Part shown: positions 9,080 to 15,609 of the stretch, piece after piece
How the letters are laid out: the number at the start of each line of letters is the position of its first letter
Position numbering within the stretch: position 1 is the stretch's first letter
Source of the DNA: an uncultured Lachnospiraceae bacterium
GTDB lineage: Bacteria > Bacillota > Clostridia > Lachnospirales > Lachnospiraceae
Length of the DNA stretch: 45,443 bases
Assembly (NCBI GenBank): GCA_910583895.1
Contig: CAJTYJ010000026.1
Span: forward strand, 1-45,443
Direction: 5' to 3'
Position numbers and translations under genes: made by a program
Notes under the pieces: generated by a model
What the model was told of the DNA's origin: nothing
The model's input: the letters and a program-made list of their open reading frames with translations, nothing else
Databases searched by the model: none

Positions 9080-9138
9080 TTTTTCTTCCTCCTATTCTAA
9101 ATCGCTGCGCGACAGCACTAAAGGGTAAAGTCATCAAC

Positions 9139-11235
9139 TTATTTTACGCCGAACAGCAGATCGCCGTAGGTTGGAAACGGCCAGTATTTCTTTGCCGTCA
9201 TTGTTTCCGCCGCATCGCAGACAGCTCTTAACTCTTCCATTTTTCCTAAAACCGTATCCCGAATCATACAGGACTCTGCTTCCACATCTTTCGCATCCGT
9301 AAGTCCCATCACCGCTTCTTCCAGTTCATCGGTTTTCATGGCAATCTGATCTTCCAGTCCTGCAAGTTTTTTCAGAAGTCCGGCCTCATAACCGCATGAA
9401 ACGGAATCGTCGACCGCCTTTTTTGCCGCCGCCGTATTTGCAAGCTCCAGTACATATGCGCTTATGGCCGGAGCAATCTCTGTCTTTGCCATATCGATCA
9501 TGGTATTGGCCTCAATCAGAACCGTCTTACAGTAGTTTTCCAGCATAATTTCACATCTGGACTTCAGCTCCGCTTCTGAAAATACCCTGTGACTTGTCAG
9601 CATCCGTACATTTTTTTCATCCAGCAGATGAGGCATACAATCCGGTGTTGTACGATAGTTCAGAAGCCCCCTCTTTTCCACGGCTTCCTGAATCCAGGTG
9701 TCGTCATACCCATTCCCGTTGAAAATAACATGTTTATGATCTTTGATGGTCTTACGGATCATTTCATGGAGTGCATCTTCGAAATTCTCCGCATTTTCCA
9801 GTCTGTCCGCGTAGATTTTCAGGCTTTCCGCCACCGCGCTGTTCAGCATGATATTGGCGCAGGCAATGCTGTTGGAAGAACCAAGCATACGGAATTCAAA
9901 TTTGTTTCCGGTAAACGCAAAGGGCGATGTACGGTTGCGGTCCGTGGTATCGCGGTTAAACTTTGGAAGTACATCCACGCCCAGCTTCATCTGTGTTTTT
10001 TCCGTTCCCGCATAGGGGGTACCGGTTTCAATGGCTTCCAGTACCGCATTTAATTCTTCTCCAAGGAAGATCGAAATGACTGCCGGAGGCGCTTCGTTCG
10101 CCCCCAGTCTGTGATCATTTCCTGCTGTTGCCACAGAAAGACGGAGCAGATCCTGATAGTCGTCCACCGCCTTGATCACCGCACAGAGGAATAATAAAAA
10201 CTGCGCGTTTTCATACGGCGTTTCCCCCGGGGACAGCAGATTCACGCCTCCATCCGCAGTCAGGGACCAGTTGTTGTGCTTTCCGCTTCCGTTTACTCCG
10301 GCAAACGGTTTTTCATGCAGCAGGCATACAAGTCCGTGCTTTGCCGCCACCTTCTGCATAATTTCCATCGTCAGCTGGTTATGATCCGTTGCAATGTTTG
10401 TTGTTGTATAGACGGGCGCAAGTTCATGCTGCGCCGGGGCAACCTCATTATGCTCTGTCTTTGCCAGAATGCCCAGCTTCCAGAGTTCCTCATTGAGTTC
10501 CTCCATATAGGCTGCAACCTTTGGCTTGATCACTCCGAAATAATGATCGTCCATCTCCTGTCCCTTGGGCGGTTTTGCCCCAAAAAGCGTACGTCCCGTA
10601 AATCGAAGATCCCTCCTTTGTTCATACATTTCTTCTGTGATAAGGAAGTACTCCTGTTCCGGTCCTACGGATGTGCGGACGCATTTCACACTGTCATTTC
10701 CAAACAGATGGAGAATACGGATTGCCTGTTTATTTAAGGCTTCCATGGAACGAAGCAGCGGCGTTTTCTTATCCAGGGCTTCTCCGCCGTAAGAACAGAA
10801 TGCGGTAGGAATGCACAAGGTATTGCCTTTTATGAATGCATAAGAGGTAGGATCCCATGCGGTGTATCCCCGGGCTTCAAAAGTGGCCCGAAGTCCGCCG
10901 GAGGGAAACGACGAAGCATCCGGTTCTCCTTTGATCAGTTCCTTTCCGGAAAACTCCATAATCACACCCCCGTCGGGAGACGGAGAAATAAAACTGTCAT
11001 GCTTTTCCGCCGTGACGCCGGTGAGGGGCTGGAACCAGTGGGTATAGTGCGTGGCCCCTTGATCCACCGCCCAGTCTTTCATAGCTGCCGCCACTGCATT
11101 TGCCACGCCGATATTAAGCTTCGCGCCTTCCTCAATCGTCTTTCTTAACGACTGATAAACTTCTGCCGATAAATTTGCCTTCATCACTCTGTCATCAAAT
11201 ACTTTACATCCAAAAAAATCTGATACTTTCTTCAT
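9139..11235 (-). CDS. glnN: Glutamine synthetase, type III
   Basis: It makes glutamine from glutamate, ammonia and ATP. The start at 11235 (MKKVSDFFGCKVF) gives 698 residues, the usual GS-III size, and has GGAAGGAG 8 nt upstream. The frame stays open another 117 codons upstream, but that stretch is the structured leader. GS-III hallmarks are WFQPLTGVTAEKHDSF, the catalytic VGPEQEYFLI block, TEHNEVAPAQHELAP, the NGSGKHNNWSL signature and the long C-terminal helical region (KTDELEEAVMGLTDA). GS-III enzymes are dodecamers common in Bacteroidetes and Clostridia. It is first in an apparent glnN-amt-purF unit with a near-consensus promoter and an attenuator-like leader, suggesting nitrogen control at transcription termination. 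Confidence 0.95.
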   Translation of the reverse strand: MKKVSDFFGCKVFDDRVMKANLSAEVYQSLRKTIEEGAKLNIGVANAVAAAMKDWAVDQGATHYTHWFQPLTGVTAEKHDSFISPSPDGGVIMEFSGKELIKGEPDASSFPSGGLRATFEARGYTAWDPTSYAFIKGNTLCIPTAFCSYGGEALDKKTPLLRSMEALNKQAIRILHLFGNDSVKCVRTSVGPEQEYFLITEEMYEQRRDLRFTGRTLFGAKPPKGQEMDDHYFGVIKPKVAAYMEELNEELWKLGILAKTEHNEVAPAQHELAPVYTTTNIATDHNQLTMEIMQKVAAKHGLVCLLHEKPFAGVNGSGKHNNWSLTADGGVNLLSPGETPYENAQFLLFLCAVIKAVDDYQDLLRLSVATAGNDHRLGANEAPPAVISIFLGEELNAVLEAIETGTPYAGTEKTQMKLGVDVLPKFNRDTTDRNRTSPFAFTGNKFEFRMLGSSNSIACANIMLNSAVAESLKIYADRLENAENFEDALHEMIRKTIKDHKHVIFNGNGYDDTWIQEAVEKRGLLNYRTTPDCMPHLLDEKNVRMLTSHRVFSEAELKSRCEIMLENYCKTVLIEANTMIDMAKTEIAPAISAYVLELANTAAAKKAVDDSVSCGYEAGLLKKLAGLEDQIAMKTDELEEAVMGLTDAKDVEAESCMIRDTVLGKMEELRAVCDAAETMTAKKYWPFPTYGDLLFGVK

Positions 11236-11256
11236 AATCCCACTCCTTCCAGTTTG

Positions 11257-11323
11257 AAAAGAAAAAGACAAGGATGGCTTTCCCGACACTTTTCCTGCGC
11301 CGCAAAAGACTCCCTTGTCTTTT
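11257..11323 (-). terminator. Attenuator terminator in the glnN leader
   Basis: On the minus strand AAAAGACAAGG (11323-11313) pairs with CCTTGTCTTTT (11273-11263), followed by TCTTTTC, about 20 nt before the glnN ribosome site. A terminator between promoter and gene implies conditional read-through. Confidence 0.65.
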
Positions 11324-11349
11324 AAATCAAACTGTATCGTTTTTGATTT
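11304..11349 (-). promoter_or_regulatory. Candidate tandem-hairpin antiterminator in the glnN leader
   Basis: Two small hairpins abut each other in the minus-strand RNA. The upstream one (11349-11324) has AAATC/AAAC arms pairing with GTTT/GATTT around a six-base loop GATACA. The downstream one (11323-11304) is AAAAGAC-AAGGGA-GTCTTTT, a seven-pair stem with a hexaloop having A at position 1 and G at position 4. The second hairpin uses the same AAAAGACAAGG that forms the 5' arm of the terminator, so the two folds exclude each other. Adjacent hexaloop hairpins overlapping a terminator is the architecture bound by ANTAR-domain proteins. The first loop does not fit the A1/G4 rule, so this remains tentative. 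Confidence 0.4.
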
Positions 11350-11462
11350 GTACTCATGAAAAATATTTTTTATAAATTTGCCGATGTACAACCGGCCACA
11401 GCAGACGTCCGGATCGGCTGTTATATCTTTCAAAAAGTACATAGTTTCATGTTCTAAAAGTA

Positions 11463-11500
11463 AAAGGCGTCTCTGAGAGCTTCCTCTCAAAGACGCCTTT
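11463..11500 (-). ncRNA. 5' hairpin of the glnN leader RNA
   Basis: AAAGGCGTCT (11500-11491) pairs with AGACGCCTTT (11472-11463), enclosing an inner GAGAG-GAAG-CTCTC stem. It lies right at the predicted transcript start and is preceded by GC to give GCAAAGGCGT. The same ten bases open the hairpin in the divergent gltB leader. A TTTTACTTTT tract follows, so it may also terminate. Confidence 0.6.
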
Positions 11501-11515
11501 GCCTTTACGTGTTGG

Positions 11516-11544
11516 ATCATACACCCTGAAAAATCATTTGTCAA
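11516..11544 (-). promoter_or_regulatory. glnN promoter
   Basis: Minus strand TTGACA (11544-11539), 17-base spacer, TATGAT (11521-11516). The -35 is a perfect consensus and the -10 differs at one position. Confidence 0.8.
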
Positions 11545-11579
11545 TCCTTTTTTTATTTTTTCCATGATCTTAAAAAAGA

Positions 11580-11608
11580 TTGACAAAGCCCATCATCCGC
11601 TGTATAAC
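11580..11608 (+). promoter_or_regulatory. Promoter of the split glutamate synthase operon
   Basis: TTGACA (11580-11585), 17-base spacer, TATAAC (11603-11608). It is back to back with the glnN promoter, with 35 AT-rich bases between the two -35 boxes where a shared regulator could bind. Confidence 0.75.
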
Positions 11609-11620
11609 TATAAAATATGA

Positions 11621-11683
11621 GCAAAGGCGTTCATTTTCAGGGCAGGAATCACCTGTCCTTTAAGCGGATGCCTTTGCTTTTTT
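11621..11683 (+). terminator. Attenuator hairpin in the glutamate synthase leader
   Basis: GCAAAGGC (11621-11628) pairs with GCCTTTGC (11670-11677) and is followed by six T. An inner stem AGGGCAGG/CCTGTCCT (11639-11659) closes a five-base loop AATCA. It starts about 7 bases after the predicted transcription start and ends 30 bases before the start codon, so it should gate expression of the whole operon. Confidence 0.7.
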
Positions 11684-11713
11684 GATTTATTCTGAAAGGA
11701 AGGTACAGGATTT

Positions 11714-12811
11714 ATGAAAATCGAGGGTCAGATAAGAATCCCCTCCGGATGTGCAATCTCAGCGGCAATCTCCAGAGACGGAAAGAAAATGTCCGGTGAA
11801 CTGATTGCCGGTTCCATGAAACCCATGCATGACCGTTCCAACGGATTAGGCGGCGGTTTTGCCGGTTACGGCATTTACCCTGAATATAAAGAGTTTTATG
11901 CATTCCATATGTTTTTTGATTCCCGCGACACGCGTAAGCAATGCGAAGCTTTCTTAAAGGAGCGCTTTGAGATTGTCCAGTCGGAAATCATTCCGACCCG
12001 GAAGATTCCGGAAATCACAGACGAACCAATTATATGGAGATATTTTGCCGCTCCCTTAAAATCTGTTTTTACATCCTTACAGTTAGAAGAAAAAGAGTTT
12101 GTCGCCAAAACCGTTATGAAGATCAACGCCGAAATGCCCGGCGCCTATGTCTTTTCCAGCGGCAGGAACATGGGGGCCTTCAAAGCGGTCGGTTTCCCGG
12201 AAGATGTGGGCGTCTTTTATAAACTGGAAGAATATGAAGGTTACTCCTGGACGGCACACGGCCGTTATCCGACCAACACGCCCGGCTGGTGGGGAGGTGC
12301 GCATCCTTTTACACTGCTGGACTATTCCGTCGTACATAACGGAGAAATTTCTTCTTATGATGCAAACCGCCGGTTTATCGAAATGTTCGGTTATCAATGC
12401 ACCCTCCAGACCGACACGGAAGTGATTGCCTATATTATGGATTATCTGCTCCGGATACAGGGGCTTACGCTGGGCGAAGCCGCAAGTGTAATCGCCGCTC
12501 CTTTCTGGAGTACCATTGCGGCAAAAACGGATTTGGAAGACCAGAAGAAACATACTTACCTCAGAACGATGTTTCCAAGTCTTCTGATTACCGGTCCTTT
12601 CTCCATCGTTTTGGGATTTGAGGGCGGATTGATGGCGTTAAATGACCGTCTGAAGCTTCGTTCCATGGTAGTTGGCGAAAAGGACGATAAAGTATTCATT
12701 GCCAGTGAAGAAGCCGCGATCCGGACCATGGAGCCAAATGCAGAAAACATATGGTCTCCCGCCGGCGGAGAACCGGTCATCGTTCAAGTAAAGGAAGGAG
12801 CGTTTTCATGA
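11714..12811 (+). CDS. Glutamate synthase, glutamine amidotransferase subunit (GltB1-type)
   Basis: This 365-residue class II glutamine amidotransferase releases ammonia from glutamine for glutamate synthesis. The N-terminus is MKIEGQIRIPSGCAISAA; the Cys13 context (GCAIS) resembles the mature N-terminus of class II GATases, so a twelve-residue propeptide may be removed. Other motifs are MHDRSNGLGGGFAGYG, WTAHGRYPTNTPGWWGGAHPF, VVHNGEISSYDANRRF and QTDTEVIAYIMDYL. This corresponds to the GATase domain of a classical GltB, here a free-standing protein as in archaeal-type glutamate synthases. GAAAGGAAGG precedes the ATG. Its stop overlaps the next start by ATGA, so the two subunits are translationally coupled. 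Confidence 0.9.
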   Translation: MKIEGQIRIPSGCAISAAISRDGKKMSGELIAGSMKPMHDRSNGLGGGFAGYGIYPEYKEFYAFHMFFDSRDTRKQCEAFLKERFEIVQSEIIPTRKIPEITDEPIIWRYFAAPLKSVFTSLQLEEKEFVAKTVMKINAEMPGAYVFSSGRNMGAFKAVGFPEDVGVFYKLEEYEGYSWTAHGRYPTNTPGWWGGAHPFTLLDYSVVHNGEISSYDANRRFIEMFGYQCTLQTDTEVIAYIMDYLLRIQGLTLGEAASVIAAPFWSTIAAKTDLEDQKKHTYLRTMFPSLLITGPFSIVLGFEGGLMALNDRLKLRSMVVGEKDDKVFIASEEAAIRTMEPNAENIWSPAGGEPVIVQVKEGAFS

Positions 12812-14313
12812 GTATCGAATTTATCTATCCGGAATTTGAAGTAATCAGAAATGAAAACAAATGCATTTCCTGCCGTGCATGTGAACGGCAATGCGCAAAT
12901 GATGTTCACAGCTATGACGAAAAGTACAATATCATGAGGTGTGACGAATCAAAATGCGTAAACTGCCAGCGCTGTGTTTCCTTTTGTCCTACAAAAGCCT
13001 TAAAGATTGTAAAAAGCGACTGCACCCTGCGCGAAAACGCCAACTGGTCGACCCAGACAATAAAAGAAATCTACAGGCAGGCAAACAGCGGCGGCGTTCT
13101 TCTGTCCTCCATGGGCAATCCAACCCCCCTTCCCGTTTACTGGGACAAAATCCTGATCAATGCTTCACAGGTAACGAACCCTTCCATTGATCCCTTGCGG
13201 GAACCCATGGAAACCAGAGTTTTTCTCGGAAAAAAGCCGTCAAAAGTGCGGCGCACGAAAGATGGAAAACTGGACTGCACACTGCCTCCCCAGCTGGAAC
13301 TGTCCATGCCGGTTATGTTCTCTGCCATGAGCTATGGTTCCATCAGCTACAACGCCCACAAGTCCCTGGCGCTGGCAGCGACAGAACTTGGGATCTTATA
13401 TAACACCGGCGAAGGGGGACTGCATGAAGATTTTTACTGCTATGGGGAACATACTGTCGTACAGGTGGCTTCCGGCCGTTTCGGCGTACATGCGGATTAT
13501 CTGGAGGCAGGCGCAGCCATTGAAATCAAGATCGGACAAGGTGCAAAGCCAGGCATCGGGGGACACCTTCCCGGTGCAAAAATTGCAGGGGACATATCCC
13601 GTACCCGTATGATCCCGGAAGGGTCCGACGCCATTTCCCCGGCACCCCACCATGATATTTATTCCATCGAAGATTTGCGTCAGCTTGTCTTCTCTCTGAA
13701 AGAAGCCACGGAATATAAAAAACCGGTGATTGTAAAAGTAGCCGCCGTGCACAACATTGCGGCGATCGCAAGCGGCATTGCCCGAAGCGGAGCGGATATC
13801 ATCGCCATTGACGGGTTCCGCGGCGGCACCGGAGCCGCGCCCACCAGAATCAGAGACCATGTAGGTATCCCCATTGAACTGGCGCTGGCAGCCGTTGATC
13901 AGAGACTTCGGGACGAGGGGATCCGAAACCATGTGTCTCTTGTCGTCGGCGGCAGTATCCGAAGCGCGGCAGATGTGGTAAAAGCCATTGCTCTCGGTGC
14001 GGATGCCTGCTGTGTGGCGACTGCCGCCCTGCTTGCTCTCGGCTGCCATCTGTGCCGTACCTGCCAGAGCGGGAAATGCAACTGGGGCATCGCAACCCAG
14101 CGCCCGGAGCTTGTGAAAAGACTTCATCCGGAAGCGGGCAGCAAACGCCTGATCCACCTGATGACCGCATGGAAACACGAAATAAAAGAATTCATGGGCG
14201 GTATGGGCATCAATTCCATCGAGGCTTTACGCGGCAACCGGCTGATGCTTCGCGGCATCGGTCTCACGGAAAAAGAGCTGGAGATACTCGGTATCTCCCA
14301 CGCCGGAGAATGA
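12808..14313 (+). CDS. Glutamate synthase, FMN/iron-sulfur subunit (GltB2-type)
   Basis: This is a 501-residue central subunit that reductively aminates 2-oxoglutarate to glutamate. The start at 12808 is set by AAGGAAGGAG and by the ATGA overlap with the upstream gene. Residues about 18-75 hold two 4Fe-4S ferredoxin motifs (CISCRACERQC and CVNCQRCVSFCPTKA). The FMN-binding TIM-barrel follows: EGGLHEDFYCYGEHTVVQVA, KIGQGAKPGIGGHLPG, the DGFRGGTGAAPTRIRDHVG active-site loop, GGSIRSAADVVKAIALGAD, and a Cys cluster CHLCRTCQSGKCNWG for a 3Fe-4S centre. The ferredoxin head is typical of archaeal-type GltB. No small subunit (GltD) is encoded nearby, so the electron donor may be ferredoxin or a subunit elsewhere (inference). 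Confidence 0.92.
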   Translation: MSIEFIYPEFEVIRNENKCISCRACERQCANDVHSYDEKYNIMRCDESKCVNCQRCVSFCPTKALKIVKSDCTLRENANWSTQTIKEIYRQANSGGVLLSSMGNPTPLPVYWDKILINASQVTNPSIDPLREPMETRVFLGKKPSKVRRTKDGKLDCTLPPQLELSMPVMFSAMSYGSISYNAHKSLALAATELGILYNTGEGGLHEDFYCYGEHTVVQVASGRFGVHADYLEAGAAIEIKIGQGAKPGIGGHLPGAKIAGDISRTRMIPEGSDAISPAPHHDIYSIEDLRQLVFSLKEATEYKKPVIVKVAAVHNIAAIASGIARSGADIIAIDGFRGGTGAAPTRIRDHVGIPIELALAAVDQRLRDEGIRNHVSLVVGGSIRSAADVVKAIALGADACCVATAALLALGCHLCRTCQSGKCNWGIATQRPELVKRLHPEAGSKRLIHLMTAWKHEIKEFMGGMGINSIEALRGNRLMLRGIGLTEKELEILGISHAGE

Positions 14314-14341
14314 CCGGAAAAAAGCAGTTTTTCTACCACAT

Positions 14342-14474
14342 TTGAATCACAGACCCTGCTGCAAGCAACGGGGCATCAAACTTGCAGCGCTGCAAAACAG
14401 CGGGGTATTTGACCCTCGCGGCAGTCGCCAAATGTCTGCAAGCAGCCACTTGGCTCGCTGCTCACGGGAATAAA
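14342..14474 (+). repeat. Long copy of the dispersed intergenic repeat, inside the glutamate synthase operon
   Basis: It begins TTGAATCA and ends CGGGAATAAA, like the copy at 5443-5498, but has about 77 extra bases in the middle, including imperfect inverted segments (CTTGCAGCGCTGCAAA). The final 38 bases match the other copy with two differences. It is inserted between the FMN subunit and GXGXG subunit genes, ending 30 bases before the GXGXG start codon. It may affect RNA processing or stability within the operon. Confidence 0.7.
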
Positions 14475-14504
14475 GATATAAACAACTGGGGGAGGCAATA
14501 TAAC

Positions 14505-15227
14505 ATGCAAATTATTGATGCTGCAAATTTAGATTACAGAGCTGTAAATGAAGCGTTGCGTGAGGCAGAAACCGATTACATCATCAAAGGATGCTGCGGT
14601 CAGAGGTTTCTTGCCGCCGGTATGTCCGGCAAGAATCTTATCATTCACGGAATACCTGGTAATGCACTGGGGGCCTACTTAAACAATGCCACGATTACGG
14701 TAAATGCCAATGCCCAGGACGCCGTGGGCGATACCATGAATGAAGGAAAGATTCTGATTCATGGCAATATCGGCGATGCTGCCGGCTATGCCATGCGCGG
14801 CGGCAAAATCTATGTACAGGGCAATGCCGGATACCGGGCCGGAATCCATATGAAGGCTTACAAAGAAAAAATTCCTGTTATGATCATCGGCGGATGCGCC
14901 GGAAGTTTTCTTGGAGAATATCAGGCCGGAGGCGTAATTATCGTCCTTGGTCTTCATAAAGACGGCAGACGCATTGTGGGCAATTTCCCCTGTACCGGAA
15001 TGCATGGAGGTAAAATGTTCCTGCGAGACAGCTGCGAAGAGATTCATTTCCCCGGACAGGTCACTGCAAAGCCTGCTGCCGCAGAGGAATTAGAGGAAAT
15101 CCGGGAGTATCTGTCGGAATACTGCCTGGACTTCGGTTATTCTGTGGACGAACTTTTATCCGGGCCTTTTACAGTCGTTACGCCGGACAGTAAAAACCCG
15201 TACCAACAGATGTATGCAGCAAATTAA
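14505..15227 (+). CDS. Glutamate synthase, GXGXG-domain subunit (GltB3-type)
   Basis: This 240-residue right-handed beta-helix protein corresponds to the C-terminal GltB domain (also found in FwdC/FmdC). The start at 14505 (MQIIDAANLDYRAVN) has GGGGGAGG 8 nt upstream; a longer frame upstream runs through the intergenic repeat and is rejected. Tandem G-x-x-x-G repeats are visible: GCCGQRFLAAGMSGKNLIIHG (in part), NAQDAVGDTMNEGKILIHGN, DAAGYAMRGGKIYVQGNAGY and RAGIHMK, ending with GGAYxG-like turns and FPCTGMHGGKMFLRD. It is a structural domain that couples the GATase and synthase sites. It follows the FMN subunit gene by 191 bp, most of it a repeat element. Confidence 0.9.
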   Translation: MQIIDAANLDYRAVNEALREAETDYIIKGCCGQRFLAAGMSGKNLIIHGIPGNALGAYLNNATITVNANAQDAVGDTMNEGKILIHGNIGDAAGYAMRGGKIYVQGNAGYRAGIHMKAYKEKIPVMIIGGCAGSFLGEYQAGGVIIVLGLHKDGRRIVGNFPCTGMHGGKMFLRDSCEEIHFPGQVTAKPAAAEELEEIREYLSEYCLDFGYSVDELLSGPFTVVTPDSKNPYQQMYAAN

Positions 15228-15560
15228 AAGAAAGGAGACATGCTGACGTCTCTGCTGTGGAAACTGGAACAGAAATTTCCGAAAATCTGTTTTTCTTTGA
15301 CTCAGAGCAGGAGTTTTGCCTGTTCAAGCCGGATGACCAATGGAAATCCAACCAGAGAATCTTATGGTATGGGCCACACAGCCCGGCATCCCCTACTACA
15401 TTGCCATCACAGGCAGAGCAAATCCAGGAAGTTTCTGGAACTTCAGCCTGGTAAATATCACGGCTGTCTCCTGGTTGCAGTTGCTGTACAATTTATGCGC
15501 CAGATTCCAGAACGTTTGTTCTGTACGCGGCATGTCAAAAAAGAAAATATTTTCTTTCAA
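15228..15560 (+). pseudogene. Possible decayed coding sequence after the glutamate synthase operon
   Basis: An AAAGGAG follows the GXGXG-subunit stop by a few bases, and protein-like text appears in two frames: ETGTEISENLFFFDSEQ then EFCLFKPDDQW (about 15257-15345), continued in another frame as EIQPENLMVWATQPGIPYY and IAITGRANPGSFWNFSLVN (about 15340-15460). A single frameshift near 15340 would join them. No family is recognised, and it could be chance. No complete gene fits this gap. Confidence 0.3.
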
Positions 15561-15578
15561 GTCATTTTGTATTATAAT
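15550..15578 (+). promoter_or_regulatory. Promoter of the first PBP gene
   Basis: A consensus TATAAT lies at 15573-15578, about 30 bases before the start codon. The best -35 at 17 bases spacing is weak (TTTTCT, 15550-15555). Confidence 0.45.
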
Positions 15579-15609
15579 TGCAGAAGAACAACATGACAAA
15601 GGAGATACC

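Noticed and set aside
9139..11586. 815-residue version of GlnN
   Set aside because: The extra N-terminus would translate the promoter-proximal leader hairpins and terminator. The 11235 start has an optimal ribosome site and normal GS-III length.
11621..11683. Known glutamine riboswitch (glnA or downstream-peptide motif)
   Set aside because: Those are essentially cyanobacterial or phage motifs, and I cannot find their core. The leader is short and looks like a bare terminator.
12147..14178. Several 70-260 codon frames opposite or within the glutamate synthase genes
   Set aside because: Shadows of the GATase and FMN subunit genes, with biased, motif-free composition.
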